Assembly (NCBI RefSeq): GCF_900111805.1
Contig: NZ_FOJN01000013.1
Location: 1 to 64,000, forward strand
Source: Rhodococcoides kroppenstedtii
Lineage (GTDB): Bacteria > Actinomycetota > Actinomycetes > Mycobacteriales > Mycobacteriaceae
Direction of reading: 5' to 3'
Length of the DNA stretch: 64,000 nucleotides
Numbering within the stretch: the stretch's first letter is position 1; each line of letters opens with the position of its first letter. Under the pieces are notes generated by a model that saw nothing but the letters and a program-made list of their open reading frames with translations, ran no database searches and had not been told where the DNA came from. The position numbers and the translations under genes are program-made. Below are positions 42,598 through 54,900 of this stretch, in pieces.

Positions 42598-43062
42598 ATG
42601 AACGACGGATCAGGTGGGCCCCTCACGGGCGTCAAGATCGGCAAGGCCCCCGCCCACAGGTCCACCAGGACGCCCTCCACCACCGCAACCCCGACCAACA
42701 CCAGCGAGGCCGACGTGACCACCAGTGACCAGATCTCCGAGCACGCTCTGCCGGGCAGCTCTTCGGCGACCAACGGCGGATCGAACGGGAGCAGCTTCTC
42801 CGGCGCGTCCCGCCACCCGAGCCCGGATCGCCGCACCGCGATGGGTATCGCGTCCATCCGCATCGCCGGCCGGCTCACTCAGAACGAGCTGACCAGCCGC
42901 GACACGCGTCCGATGGACACCTCCAACGGACCCGACGAGCTGCTGCAGCTGCTCGGCGAGTACCTCACCTCCGGCGGTCTCTCGAGCCCCGAGCTGCACG
43001 TCCGGTCCAACGGCACCACCGTCGTGCTGGACCTCACCAACCCCGCGAAGGGCTTCCGCTGA
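42598..43062 (+). CDS. Orphan Ser/Thr-rich protein, 154 residues
   Basis: The N-terminal 95 residues are low-complexity and rich in Ser, Thr, Gly, Ala and Pro (TRTPSTTATPTNTSEADVTT, SSSATNGGSNGSSFSGAS). The C-terminal 45 residues look folded, with a helix (DELLQLLGEYLTSGG) and two strands (ELHVRSNGTTVVLDLTN). No signal peptide or membrane helix. Third-position GC supports coding from the ATG at 42598, which has ggagc upstream. A GTG at 42715 would give 115 residues. It is isolated between prfC and a terminator, with an unusually long upstream region. Not recognised as any family. Confidence 0.65.
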   Translation: MNDGSGGPLTGVKIGKAPAHRSTRTPSTTATPTNTSEADVTTSDQISEHALPGSSSATNGGSNGSSFSGASRHPSPDRRTAMGIASIRIAGRLTQNELTSRDTRPMDTSNGPDELLQLLGEYLTSGGLSSPELHVRSNGTTVVLDLTNPAKGFR

Positions 43063-43083
43063 TCCGAGCGCGTCACCGCATGC

Positions 43084-43122
43084 GAACGGCCCCCGGTTCC
43101 ACTGGAACCGGGGGCCGTTCTG
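43084..43122. terminator. Bidirectional terminator
   Basis: Arms gaacggcccccggttcc and ggaaccgggggccgttc around a 3-base loop, between the orphan gene and the convergent fasciclin gene. Confidence 0.9.
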
Positions 43123-43165
43123 CTACGAGAGTCGGGTCCGAACGCTACCCGTCATCGCGAGGGGA

Positions 43166-43849
43166 TCAGGCCGGGGGCATGAGCACCGAGTCGATGAGGT
43201 AGACGGTCGCGTTGGCGGTCTGGACGCCACCGCAGACGACGTTGGCGTCGTTCACCTTGAGGGCGTCGGTCTCACCGGTGACGTTGACCTGCTGGCCCTC
43301 GACGGTGGTCTGCTCGCCGTCGATGTCGGACGGTGCGATCTGGCCGGGCACCACGTGGTAGGTCAGGATCTTGGTGAGCAGCGCCGAGTCGGTCTTCAGC
43401 GTCTCGATGGTGGCCGGGTCGATCTTCGCGAAGGCGTCGTCGGTCGGCGCGAAGACGGTGAACTCGCTGCCGTTCAGCGTGTCGACCAGGTTGACTTCCG
43501 GATTCAGCTGGCCGGAGACGGCCTGCGTCAGCGTGGTCAGCAGCGGGTTGTTGGACGCGGCCACGGCGACCGGGTCGGCGGCCATGCCGCTCACGGAGCC
43601 GGCACCGTCCGGAACCTGCTCGGCGTACGCGGCGCAGCCGGGTCCGACGAGGTTGGAGGCGGGGTCGGCGGAGCCGGACGCCATCGCACTCGAGGTCATC
43701 GACTGTGCGGACGTGGTCATCTCGGCCATCGACGACGTGGCGGCGTCGGTGGTGCTGCCGCCGTCGTCGGAGGAACAGGCGGACAGGCCGAGAACGGCCA
43801 CCGCCGCGAAGCCGACGGCCATTGCGCTCTTGCTCTTCGTGACGCTCAT
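43166..43849 (-). CDS. Fasciclin-domain lipoprotein (MPT70/MPT83-like)
   Basis: A 227-residue secreted lipoprotein. Signal peptide with lipobox LGLSAC (Cys about residue 25), then a Ser/Thr/Ala/Met-rich linker, then one FAS1 domain (about residues 85-225). The domain shows [64 protein letters not shown] and [12 protein letters not shown], close to the mycobacterial MPT70/MPT83 antigens. Probably a cell-envelope adhesion or matrix protein. A gagaaggg ribosome site precedes the ATG. Confidence 0.93.
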   Translation of the reverse strand: MSVTKSKSAMAVGFAAVAVLGLSACSSDDGGSTTDAATSSMAEMTTSAQSMTSSAMASGSADPASNLVGPGCAAYAEQVPDGAGSVSGMAADPVAVAASNNPLLTTLTQAVSGQLNPEVNLVDTLNGSEFTVFAPTDDAFAKIDPATIETLKTDSALLTKILTYHVVPGQIAPSDIDGEQTTVEGQQVNVTGETDALKVNDANVVCGGVQTANATVYLIDSVLMPPA

Positions 43850-43936
43850 TGCGAAACCCTTCTCGTTGTGTGAACCGAACTGCTCAGCGGCCGGTGTGCT
43901 CGGTCACTGTCGGTTGTGTCATCTACTCTTCGGAGC

Positions 43937-43953
43937 ATCCCCACAGGGGGGAT
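43937..43953. promoter_or_regulatory. Stem-loop upstream of the fasciclin gene
   Basis: ATCCCC and GGGGAT arms in the 202-base gap between the fasciclin gene and the DUF4166 gene, about 88 bases before the fasciclin start. It may terminate the DUF4166 transcript or act as an operator. Nothing else in the gap is assignable. Confidence 0.3.
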
Positions 43954-44051
43954 TGGTGCATCTGTCGGAAAATACTCGAGCCGCTCCGAATCGGACGAGT
44001 CGGACATACATCACTGCAGGTGGAGGCAATTTTCCTCCCCCACAGCCGATC

Positions 44052-44729
44052 TCATTTTCTGGGATCCACCCTCTTCGGACCGACGCCCGCGGGCAGCTTC
44101 TCGGGCGGGCAGCTCTCCTGCACCGCGGTGAACCATCCGCTGTAATGGAACAGGCGTCCCAGAGCCCGCCCGCGCACCTCGATGTCGATTCGGTGCCGCC
44201 CCTCCTTCTCGTCCCACCACTCTCGGCCGAAGGTCTCCGCCGACAGGAGAGCGGGCGGCTTCATCGATCCACGGGGCGCGAGGAAACGCGGTGTGCCACT
44301 GGTCAACCGGAGGCCACCCTCCTCGTCCGCCGCGCACGACGTCGAGACCACCATGTCCGGTCCGGCCCCGATGTAGTCGAGCGCGTCGCCCTCGGGATCT
44401 CGCACCATCACCGAATCGAGCGACACCTCGCGCCCGGGAAACTGGAACCGTCGGACGAAAGCCAGTGTCTCCCTTCCCAGCTCGTCCACGTAGGCATAGT
44501 TGGCGATCGTGAAGGGGATGTTCTCCCCCGCGCTCGCGGGCACCATGCGCCGCGCACCACCGAGCCACAGCGCCGGCGGCGGGAGCAACCGTGAGTGCTC
44601 GATGGTGTCCATGACCCCGGTGCCGAACTGAGCGACGTGATCGTCCGAACCGAACCCGAAGCGCCACTGCACTTTCGGATGCAGGCGATCGAATTCCGGC
44701 CCCATCACCGCGGACACGACGGACGGCAT
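44052..44729 (-). CDS. DUF4166 domain protein
   Basis: A 225-residue soluble protein resembling DUF4166, a domain often fused or adjacent to NAD(P)-binding saccharopine-dehydrogenase-like proteins. Visible family-like parts are FDRLHPKVQWRFGFGSDD at the start, GVMDTIEHSRLL, FTIANYAYVDELGRETLAFVRRF and a C-terminal LGRLFHYSGWFTAVQESCP. No signal peptide. The start at 44729 is the ATG preceded by ggagga about 11 bases upstream on the minus strand. Function unknown; a monocistronic gene between fas and the ABC-F ATPase. Confidence 0.75.
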   Translation of the reverse strand: MPSVVSAVMGPEFDRLHPKVQWRFGFGSDDHVAQFGTGVMDTIEHSRLLPPPALWLGGARRMVPASAGENIPFTIANYAYVDELGRETLAFVRRFQFPGREVSLDSVMVRDPEGDALDYIGAGPDMVVSTSCAADEEGGLRLTSGTPRFLAPRGSMKPPALLSAETFGREWWDEKEGRHRIDIEVRGRALGRLFHYSGWFTAVQESCPPEKLPAGVGPKRVDPRK

Positions 44730-44845
44730 CGGCACACTCCTCCTCCGCGCGACCGACCGGACACGCGATGACGGTGTACCCCGTCTCGTTCGAAACGACA
44801 CAGCACCCGACACTGCACCGACGCACGGCGCCGAGAGAACGGGCC

Positions 44846-46656
<1,811 letters not shown>

Positions 46657-46657
<1 letters not shown>

Positions 46658-47589
46658 CAGGAACGTCCTCGTTCGTCTCGGGTGACGCGGGCGCCGGGCA
46701 CCGGCCCGGACGCGACGCGCACCGTGCGGCACACCCCGGCGCCGGACAGTTCGGCGCCGACCTCGACGGCGTCGTCGGCGGACGCGCACAGGAACGCGCA
46801 GGTGGGACCGGAACCCGACACGATGCCGGCGATGGCGCCCGCGTCGAGGCCGGCGCGCAGCGTCCGGCGCAGGTCCGGGCGCAGCGACAGGGCGGCCGCC
46901 TGGAGATCGTTCACCAGCAGCGGACCCACGCGGGTGGGGTCACCCGACGCGAGCGCCTGCATCAGTTCGTCCGGATCGCCGGCGCGCGGCGGGGTGCCGC
47001 GCTCGCGCAGCCGATCCAGTTCGCGATACACCGATGGGGTCGACAAGCCATCCTTCGCCAGGGCCAGAACCCAGTGAAACGTATTGCGGGACAGCACCGG
47101 GAGCAGCTTCTCCCCGCGTCCCGTTCCGACGGCGGTCCCGCCGGCCACCGAGAACGGCACGTCGCTACCGAGCCGGGCCGCGAAACCCATGATTTCGGCG
47201 CGGGACAGGCCCAGTTCCCACAGCTCGTCGAGCGCGACGAGGGTGGCGGCGGCGTCGGCACTCCCCCCGGCCATACCGCCCGCGACGGGAATGCCCTTGT
47301 CGATCGTGATCGCGACGCCGGGCGCGCGGCCCACGGCCTCGGCGACCATGACGGCGGCCCGCCACGCGAGGTTGCTCGAATCCACGGGCACCGACGCGGC
47401 GTCGTCGCCCCGCACGGTGATCGCCATGCTCGGAGCACTGACCACCGACACGTCGTCCACCAACGACAGGGCGTGGAAGACGGTGGTGAGGTCGTGATAG
47501 CCGTCCGCGCGCAGATCACCGACGGCCAGGTGCAGGTTGACCTTGGCGGGGGCGCGAACCCGGACGGGCCGCGTGACGACGGTGAGCAC
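46657..47589 (-). CDS. ispE: 4-diphosphocytidyl-2-C-methyl-D-erythritol kinase
   Basis: A 310-residue GHMP kinase of the MEP isoprenoid pathway. ATP is used to phosphorylate CDP-methylerythritol at the 2-hydroxyl. Marks are [25 protein letters not shown] (substrate strand), the GHMP loop [38 protein letters not shown] and the C-terminal [14 protein letters not shown]. The GTG at 47589 gives the usual length. Cotranscribed with rsmA upstream and the ABC-F gene downstream. Confidence 0.96.
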
Positions 47590-47653
47590 GACGAACCACT
47601 CTAGTCGGGGCCGGGTCCGGGACCCGCATCAGGCGGAGTCGGGGCCGGCCCGG

Positions 47654-48520
47654 TCAGGACGAGGTGGCCGCCAGCCGCACGAACGCGGCGGCGTCGAGCG
47701 TCTCGCCGCGCGCCGACGGGTCGATCCCGGCCTCGACGAGGCGACGCTCCGCCGCGGCGGCTCCGCCGGCCCATCCGGCCAACGCCGCCCGCAGGGTCTT
47801 GCGGCGCTGCGCGAAGGCGGCGTCGACGACGGCGAACACCGCCCGTCGGGTGTCCTCGTCCTGCGGCCACGGCGGCGTCGCGTAGCGGTCGATGCGCACC
47901 AGACCGGATTCCACCTGCGGGACGGGCCAGAACACGCTGCGTCCCACGGCTCCGGCGCGGCGAACGACACCGAAGAACGACGCCTTCACCGACGGGACGC
48001 CGTAGATCTTGGACCCCGGGTCGGCGGCCAAGCGGTCGGCCACCTCCGCCTGGACCATCACCAGCGCGGTGCGCAGGCTCGGCAGGGTCGAGAGCAGGTG
48101 CAACAGCACCGGCACGGCCACGTTGTAGGGCAGGTTGGCCACCAGCGCGGTGGGGTTGCTCGGCACCTCGTCCGGCCGCACGCGCAGCGCGTCGGCCTCG
48201 ATCACGGTCAGCCGGTCCGCCCGCGAGCCCGCGCGCTCCGCGGCCGTGATCGGCAGGCGCGCAGCGAGAGGAGGGTCGATCTCGACGGCGACGACGCGGT
48301 CGACCACGTCCATCAGGGCCAGCGTCAAAGACCCGAGTCCCGGACCCACCTCGAGCACCGTGTCGTCCGGCCCGACGCCGGCCGCGGCGACGATGCGCCG
48401 CACGGTGTTCGCGTCGTGGACGAAGTTCTGGCCGAGCGTCTTGGTGGGCCGCACGCCCAGCTCAGCGGCCAGGGTGCGGACCTCGGCCGGGCCCAACAGG
48501 CGCACTTCGCTCGACGACAC
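47654..48520 (-). CDS. rsmA: 16S rRNA dimethyladenosine transferase (KsgA)
   Basis: A 288-residue SAM-dependent enzyme that dimethylates two adjacent adenines in helix 45 of 16S rRNA (A1518/A1519 in E. coli numbering). Family marks are [37 protein letters not shown] (motif I), [19 protein letters not shown] (NLPY catalytic motif), [10 protein letters not shown] and the C-terminal [12 protein letters not shown]. The GTG at 48520 is the best start; more upstream codons run into the intergenic gap to rpfB (41 bases). Order rpfB-rsmA-ispE is as in Mycobacterium. Confidence 0.96.
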   Translation of the reverse strand: MSSSEVRLLGPAEVRTLAAELGVRPTKTLGQNFVHDANTVRRIVAAAGVGPDDTVLEVGPGLGSLTLALMDVVDRVVAVEIDPPLAARLPITAAERAGSRADRLTVIEADALRVRPDEVPSNPTALVANLPYNVAVPVLLHLLSTLPSLRTALVMVQAEVADRLAADPGSKIYGVPSVKASFFGVVRRAGAVGRSVFWPVPQVESGLVRIDRYATPPWPQDEDTRRAVFAVVDAAFAQRRKTLRAALAGWAGGAAAAERRLVEAGIDPSARGETLDAAAFVRLAATSS

Positions 48521-48561
48521 GGGTGCCGAGCCTACTGCGCCGAGAGCCGACCGCTCGCGGC

Positions 48562-49722
<1,161 letters not shown>

Positions 49723-49862
49723 TCACGCACGAGAGGTCCTTGCCGGTGAAACGATCCCGCTCGCGTCGCGGCGGACACGAACCAGGGCTTGCGGTCACGA
49801 TACGGTAACGGACGTGCGTCGCCCCGGCAACTTCGGACGGTGCGCGTACGCTCCGCGGCTTC

Positions 49863-49876
49863 TTACCGATCGGTAA
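49863..49876. promoter_or_regulatory. 14-base palindrome upstream of the amino-acid transporter
   Basis: TTACCGATCGGTAA, a perfect palindrome, 38 bases before the transporter GTG and in the 225-base gap divergent to rpfB. A candidate -10 (TAGTGT at 49902-49907) follows, seven bases before the GTG at 49915, so the mRNA is probably leaderless and the palindrome would lie near the -35. The form suits a TetR-type regulator. No cognate regulator is adjacent. Confidence 0.6.
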
Positions 49877-49914
49877 TAAGAGGCGTGGCCCCGGAGGGGT
49901 TTAGTGTCCGACCC

Positions 49915-51372
49915 GTGAACTCGACCATCCCACCCGTGCGTCGACTGTCCGTGGTCGCCGCCCTCGTCGCCCTCCTCGCGCTCGTGCTGGGCCCGACCGC
50001 ACAGGCGCAGCCCGCGCCGCCGAGTCCCGTCGAGGGCCGCACGTTCACGATCGCCACCGACGTCACGTTCGCGCCGTTCGAGTTCCAGAACGCCGACGGG
50101 CAGTTCGTCGGTATCGACATGGACCTCATCCGGGCGATCGCCGAGGATCAGGGGTTCTCCGTCGACATCCGGCCGCTCGGCTTCGACGCGGCGCTCCAGG
50201 CAGTCCAGGCCGGCCAGGCCGACGGCGTGATCGCCGGCATGACCATCACCCCGGCCCGCGAAGCGGTGTTCGACTTCTCCGAGCCGTACTTCGAGTCGGG
50301 CGTTCAGATGGCCGTCCTCGAGAACTCGTCGATCACGTCGTACGAGGACCTCGCCGGCCAGCAGGTGGCGGTCAAGAACGGCACCGAGGGCGCGGACTTC
50401 GCCGAGTCGATCAAGGACCGGTACGGCTTCACGACGCGCTACTTCGCCGACTCGGCGAGCATGTACGACGAGGTGCGGACCGGGAACTCCGTCGCCGTCT
50501 TCGACGACTACCCGGTGCTGCAGTACGGCATCACGCAGGGCAACGGACTGAAGACGGTCACCGAGAAGGAATCGCCCAGCAATTACGGATTCGCCGTCAA
50601 CAAGGGCGCGAACGCCGATCTGCTCGCGGCGTTCGACACCGGTCTGGCCAATCTGCGCTCGTCCGGTCAGTACGACGAGATCCTGAACACCTACATCGGC
50701 GCGGGCGCCGAGGAGACCGACAACTCCATTCCGGGGCTGATCAAGACCGAGTACAAGGAGCTGCTGAAGGGTCTGTGGCTCACCGTGGTCCTCACGGTGA
50801 TCTCCATCGTCATCGCCCTGATCCTCGGTGCGATCTTCGGCCTCTTCCGCGTCAGCACCAAGTCCTGGCTGCGGGCGATCGGGGCGACCTACGTTGCGAT
50901 CTTCCGCGGGACCCCGCTGCTGGTCCAGGCGTTCTTCATCTACTTCGGCATCCCGGCCGCGCTCGGGTTCACGATGACGGCCTTCACCGCGGGCATCATC
51001 ACGCTCTCGCTCAACGCCGGTGCGTACATGGCCGAGATCGTGCGCGGCGGCATCCTGTCGGTGGACAAGGGCCAGATGGAGGCCTCTCGCAGCCTCGGCA
51101 TCTCCTACCTGACGTCGATGCGCAAGGTGGTCATGCCGCAGGCCATCCGCACCATGATTCCGTCGTACATCAACCAGTTCGTCATCACACTCAAGGACAC
51201 CTCGATCCTGTCCGTGATCGGCCTGGCCGAGCTCACGCAGTCCGGGCGCATCATCATCGCCCGCAACTTCCAGTCCTTCAACATGTGGCTGATCATCGCC
51301 GTCATGTACTTCGTCATCATCATGGCGCTGACGATGCTGTCGAACCGTCTCGAGAAGAGGATCAACAAGTGA
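49915..51372 (+). CDS. Polar amino-acid ABC transporter, fused binding protein and permease
   Basis: A 485-residue two-domain protein. After a signal peptide (cleavage near TAQAQPAP) comes an extracytoplasmic SBP_bac_3 domain (about residues 40-265: [56 protein letters not shown]). It is followed by a permease domain of the HisMQ/GlnP family (about 275-480) with the EAA loop [27 protein letters not shown]-permease fusions occur in Gram-positive glutamine/glutamate importers such as lactococcal GlnP. The GTG start has no close Shine-Dalgarno and is explained by a leaderless transcript. Overlaps the ATPase gene as GTGA. Confidence 0.92.
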   Translation: MNSTIPPVRRLSVVAALVALLALVLGPTAQAQPAPPSPVEGRTFTIATDVTFAPFEFQNADGQFVGIDMDLIRAIAEDQGFSVDIRPLGFDAALQAVQAGQADGVIAGMTITPAREAVFDFSEPYFESGVQMAVLENSSITSYEDLAGQQVAVKNGTEGADFAESIKDRYGFTTRYFADSASMYDEVRTGNSVAVFDDYPVLQYGITQGNGLKTVTEKESPSNYGFAVNKGANADLLAAFDTGLANLRSSGQYDEILNTYIGAGAEETDNSIPGLIKTEYKELLKGLWLTVVLTVISIVIALILGAIFGLFRVSTKSWLRAIGATYVAIFRGTPLLVQAFFIYFGIPAALGFTMTAFTAGIITLSLNAGAYMAEIVRGGILSVDKGQMEASRSLGISYLTSMRKVVMPQAIRTMIPSYINQFVITLKDTSILSVIGLAELTQSGRIIIARNFQSFNMWLIIAVMYFVIIMALTMLSNRLEKRINK

Positions 51373-52139
51373 CCAGCACGGAGAAGTCGGACGCGGGACA
51401 GTCGGCCGCCGAGGTCAAGATCCGCGCGACCGGCCTGAAGAAGGCGTTCGGCGACCTCGAGGTGCTCAAGGGCCTCGACGTCGACATCCACTCCGGCGAG
51501 GTGGTGTGCGTGATCGGGCCGTCGGGCTCGGGCAAGAGCACGTTCCTGCGCTGCCTGAACAAGCTCGAGGACATCACCGGTGGCACCGTGGTGGTCGACG
51601 GATTCGATCTGACGAACCCGAAGGTCGACCTGGACGAGGTGCGTCAGCACATCGGGATGGTGTTCCAGCACTTCAACCTGTTCCCGCACATGTCGGTGAT
51701 CGAGAACGTCATGCTCGCGCCCGTCGAGACCAAGCGGGCCGACAAGAAGTCGGCGCGGGAGAACGCCCTGCGGCTGCTCGACCAGGTCGGTCTGGCCGAG
51801 AAGGAGAACGCCAAGCCGGCCCAGTTGTCGGGTGGGCAGAAGCAGCGCGTCGCGATCGCTCGCGCGCTGGCGATGAATCCCGACATCATGCTGTTCGACG
51901 AGGCCACCTCCGCCCTGGACCCCGAGATGGTCGGAGAGGTGTTGCAGGTGCTGCGCGATCTCGCGAAGGGCGGCATGACCATGGTGGTCGTGACGCACGA
52001 GATGGGTTTCGCCCGCGAGGTCTCGGACCGTGTGATCTTCATGGCCGACGGGTACATCGTCGAGGAGGGCACGCCGGAGCAACTGTTCGGTGACCCGCAG
52101 AACGACCGCACCAGGGACTTCCTGAACAAGGTTCTCTGA
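51369..52139 (+). CDS. glnQ: Polar amino-acid ABC transporter ATPase (GlnQ-like)
   Basis: A 256-residue ABC ATPase energising the fused binding protein/permease. Walker [20 protein letters not shown]-loop [22 protein letters not shown] (typical of the HisP/GlnQ group), signature [19 protein letters not shown], Walker [18 protein letters not shown]-loop and switch His [13 protein letters not shown]. About 15 polar residues precede the domain. Starts with GTG inside the stop of the upstream gene. The substrate (glutamine, glutamate or another polar amino acid) is inferred from family. The symbol is approximate. Confidence 0.93.
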   Translation: MTSTEKSDAGQSAAEVKIRATGLKKAFGDLEVLKGLDVDIHSGEVVCVIGPSGSGKSTFLRCLNKLEDITGGTVVVDGFDLTNPKVDLDEVRQHIGMVFQHFNLFPHMSVIENVMLAPVETKRADKKSARENALRLLDQVGLAEKENAKPAQLSGGQKQRVAIARALAMNPDIMLFDEATSALDPEMVGEVLQVLRDLAKGGMTMVVVTHEMGFAREVSDRVIFMADGYIVEEGTPEQLFGDPQNDRTRDFLNKVL

Positions 52140-52149
52140 CGACAACCAC

Positions 52150-52183
52150 GGTGCCGCCGGGCCGATCCCGTCCGGCGGACACC
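52150..52183 (+). terminator. Hairpin after the amino-acid transporter operon
   Basis: ggtgccgccgg and ccggcggacacc pair with one mismatch around a ten-base loop. It lies ten bases after the ATPase stop and 15 before the next gene, so termination may be partial. Confidence 0.55.
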
Positions 52184-52197
52184 ACGAAAGGCGCGCC

Positions 52198-52461
52198 ATG
52201 ACCGACGAGCAGGAACTCATGCAGAAGATCGTCGCGACGATCGACGCCCGGCTGGGACAGGAGACGTCGGGCCTGCAGAACGAGGTCCCGCCCGGCGCCA
52301 GCGCGCAGTCCGACGACGAGGACGGTGAGCGCGGCCCCCTCGGCCGCGACTACCACCTGGCGGGCAAGTACGCCCAGGCTCTCGCGATCGGTGAGGCGCA
52401 GGTGATCGACCGGGCCGAGTTCGACCGCCTGGTCGAGACCTATGGCGAGGACGCGAAGTAG
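52198..52461 (+). CDS. Hypothetical acidic protein, 87 residues
   Basis: A small cytoplasmic protein. An N-terminal helix (DEQELMQKIVATIDARLGQ), a polar Asp/Glu-rich middle (SAQSDDEDGERGPLGRDYHL) and a C-terminal helical part (AGKYAQALAIGEAQVIDRAEF). A gaaagg ribosome site precedes the ATG. Same strand as, and 58 bases after, the ATPase gene. No family recognised; coding character and start context are good. Confidence 0.7.
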   Translation: MTDEQELMQKIVATIDARLGQETSGLQNEVPPGASAQSDDEDGERGPLGRDYHLAGKYAQALAIGEAQVIDRAEFDRLVETYGEDAK

Positions 52462-52508
52462 GCCGCTCGTGGCCCGATCGTGACCTTCGGGTTGCTAACG
52501 ATCGGCAC

Positions 52509-53180
52509 GTGACCGGCGACACATCGGTCATGACCATCACCACCGCGACCGTTCGAGTCGTCGTGCTCGCGGCCTGCGCGGCCGTCGCCGCGGCCTGCGG
52601 CGGCCAGACGGGCGGAACCGCCCTACCGGCCCCGGCCGACCCGACGACGTCCGTCGCTGCGGCCCCCTCGTCGACTCCCGCCGCCGCGCCGTCGGCGTCG
52701 GACGTCCCCACGCCGGGGCCCACGTTCACCGAGACCGTCACCGTTCCCGCCCCGGCTCCCGCCGGTCCCGTGCCGTGCGTGGACCCGTCGTCGTCGAACG
52801 TCCGGGCCGCGGTGGCCGACCTCGGAACCGATTCGCAGGGCGGGCGTTTCGTGATCGACGATCACACGACGGGCATCAGCTCCGACGGGTGCCCGTCACT
52901 GGAATGGGCGCGCGCCACGGGCACCGGCATCCAGAACGGCACCGTGCAGTCCCACGTCCTGTTCTTCACGAACACCGGGTCCTACCTGGGTACGGCCACG
53001 TCGGATGCGTACAGCTACACCTCGGTGGTCGGGGCCTCCGACGACACGGTCACCGTGCGGTACCGGTGGCTCTCCCCCGACGACGCCAACTGCTGCCCGT
53101 CCAACGAGTCGTACGTGACGTTCACCCTGGTCGGCGGAAACACCATCGTGCCCGACGGGCAGTTCCCGCCGCGGCCGTGA
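52509..53180 (+). CDS. LppP/LprE-type lipoprotein
   Basis: A 223-residue secreted lipoprotein. The N-terminal hydrophobic segment ends in the lipobox VAAAC (Cys about residue 30), followed by a Pro/Ala/Ser/Thr-rich linker (about residues 35-90). The C-terminal domain has paired Cys residues (VPCVDPSSSNV, DGCPSLEWARATGTG, DDANCCPSNESYVTFTLVG) that match the LppP/LprE family of mycobacterial and nocardial envelope lipoproteins of unknown function. The GTG at 52509 gives a signal of normal length; an ATG at 52530 (second Met) is an alternative. Confidence 0.85.
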   Translation: MTGDTSVMTITTATVRVVVLAACAAVAAACGGQTGGTALPAPADPTTSVAAAPSSTPAAAPSASDVPTPGPTFTETVTVPAPAPAGPVPCVDPSSSNVRAAVADLGTDSQGGRFVIDDHTTGISSDGCPSLEWARATGTGIQNGTVQSHVLFFTNTGSYLGTATSDAYSYTSVVGASDDTVTVRYRWLSPDDANCCPSNESYVTFTLVGGNTIVPDGQFPPRP

Positions 53181-53202
53181 CCGGCCGGCCCTGCGCGGCG
53201 CG

Positions 53203-53996
53203 TCAGAGCCGCAGGTAGATCTCCTCGTTGACCCGATCGGCGATGCCCTGCAGGCGGCTGCGCCGGTGGGCGCCGGCGATCGCGGCGATCTTGGTGGGCC
53301 GCCATGCATCGTCGTCGTCGTGCACGATGCGCACACGCGACGACGACCACAGCGGATCGACGTACGGGTGCGATCCGTGGCGGCTCGTGATCGGCGGGCT
53401 GCTGGGCACGATCACCGCCGACAGGGTCGGGGCGAGGCACAGCGCGACATGGGCCAGAGCCGGACCGAAGTACAGCCGGGGCCACGGCACGCGCAGGGGA
53501 TCGCTGACCCGTCGCACCGTCGTCCGGACGACGATCAGCTCCTTGCCCAGCTCCGTCGCGGCTGCTCGGGCCCGCTCGGTGGCCAGCGCCGCCGCCGACC
53601 CGTCGTGCTGGTCGAGGTCCATGCCCAGCGCGAAGATCAGGTGGGTGATCTCGTCCAGGTGCTTGCGCACGGCGTGGAAGGAGTCGACGCCGAGGCTGAA
53701 GAAGCAGCCGACGACGCGAACATCGCACCCGCCGCGGCGGCGCCCGCGCGCTGCTCGCGGTCGACGTGCCCGGTCACGCCCGTTCCCGCCCGCAGCTCGA
53801 GGGAATCCGCCACCCGCATCGCGAGGGCGTAGGTAGCGGGAACCCAGGGCGCGACCCCGGTGTCGATGGGCACCGAGGCCGAGGTCTCCGCGGTGAAGTG
53901 GCCGCGTCCGGTGTCCAGACGCACCGCGGTGCCGTGGGCATCGCGCTGCTCGACCGTGGCGATCATCGGTCGGCGCGGGCGGCGGAGGGGAATCAC
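53203..53996 (-). pseudogene. Broken QueC/Asn-synthase-like (adenine nucleotide alpha hydrolase) gene
   Basis: The 5' part (53996 to about 53740) encodes an N-terminal domain (VRLDTGRGHFTAETSASVPI, APWVPATYALAMRVADSLEL). The frame then has to shift within about 53717-53752 to read CFFSLGVDSFHAVRKHL, THLIFALGMDLDQHD and GSHPYVDPLWSSSRVRIVHD. The expected ATP-loop SGGVDSF is changed to SLGVDSF, about 30-40 residues before it are missing, and the protein ends after AAIAG without the Cys-rich segment that closes relatives. Frameshift, deletion, altered P-loop and truncated end together argue for decay. The intact family resembles 7-cyano-7-deazaguanine-synthase-like ATP pyrophosphatases. Confidence 0.65.
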
Positions 53997-54048
53997 GAGC
54001 TGTGTTGTATCACAACGATCGGGTGGGCCGAACGGCGAAACCGACCGG

Positions 54049-54879
54049 TCAGGTCAGCCGGTAGACCCGCTCCGCCGTGGCCGTCGCCGACGCCGCCGCG
54101 GCCTCCGGATCCCGCCCGGTGATCTCCGCGAAGGCACGGGCCGTGTAGGGCAGACAGTAGGGCTCGTTCGGCGCCCCGCGGAACGGGTGCGGAGTGAGGA
54201 ACGGTGCGTCGGTCTCGAAGAGGAACTGCCCGTCGGGAACCAGCTGCGCGGCTTCGCGCAACTCGTGCGCGTTGCGAAAGCTGACGGTGCCGGAGAAGCT
54301 CAGAACGTATCCGGCCTCGACGCAGGCCTCGGCCATCTCCGGACCGGAACTGAAGCAGTGGAAGATCACCGTGTCCGGGGCGCCCTCGTCCAGCAGCACC
54401 GCCAACAGGTCGTGATCGGCCTCGCGGTTGTGGATCATCAACGGCTTGTGCAGTCGCTTCGCGAGGTCGATGTGCCACCGGAAGCCGTCGACCTGCTCCT
54501 CGACGGTCGCGCAGCCGTCGAGCTTGCCCGGCCAGTAGTAGTCCAGTCCGGTCTCCCCCACCGCGACCACGCGACGATCCCGGGCGAGCGACTCGATCTC
54601 CGCCTTCACCTCGTCGGTGAGGACGTTCGCGCGTGTGGGATGGATGGCAACGGCGGCCCACACCCGTGTATCCCAGTGCGCCGCCTCGACCGCGAAGCGT
54701 GCGGCGTCGAGATCGTCCGCCACCGTGACCACGCGCGAGACCCCGACCGCCTCGGCGCGGTCGAGAGCCGCGGCCACACCGGCCGCGTCCGTCGCACCAC
54801 AGGCGTCGAGGTGGGTGTGCGCGTCCACGAGCGGGACCAGCGGGGCAGGGGCATCCGGGGCGGGACGGTCTTTCGGCAC
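54049..54879 (-). CDS. tatD: TatD-family metal-dependent 3'-5' deoxyribonuclease
   Basis: A 276-residue TIM-barrel hydrolase of the TatD family. Metal ligands are in VDAHTHLD (HxH), GETGLDYY (Glu), MIHNREADHD (His), FHCFSSGPEM (His) and FETDAPFL (Asp), the full set. Family members act in DNA repair and DNA turnover. The GTG at 54879 precedes a short Pro-rich lead. Divergent to metG over about 20 bases, the arrangement known from Rv1007c/Rv1008. Confidence 0.94.
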   Translation of the reverse strand: MPKDRPAPDAPAPLVPLVDAHTHLDACGATDAAGVAAALDRAEAVGVSRVVTVADDLDAARFAVEAAHWDTRVWAAVAIHPTRANVLTDEVKAEIESLARDRRVVAVGETGLDYYWPGKLDGCATVEEQVDGFRWHIDLAKRLHKPLMIHNREADHDLLAVLLDEGAPDTVIFHCFSSGPEMAEACVEAGYVLSFSGTVSFRNAHELREAAQLVPDGQFLFETDAPFLTPHPFRGAPNEPYCLPYTARAFAEITGRDPEAAAASATATAERVYRLT

Positions 54880-54900
54880 GAAAGATAGAGTATGCGCACC

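Noticed and set aside
42093..42728. An overlapping 48-codon frame from the ATG at 42582
   Set aside because: Its composition (His, Arg, Gln) is that of a shadow, and third-position GC favours the frame starting at 42598.
43850..44145. A plus-strand frame upstream of the fasciclin gene
   Set aside because: Overlaps the DUF4166 coding region antisense, with no family similarity and no ribosome site.
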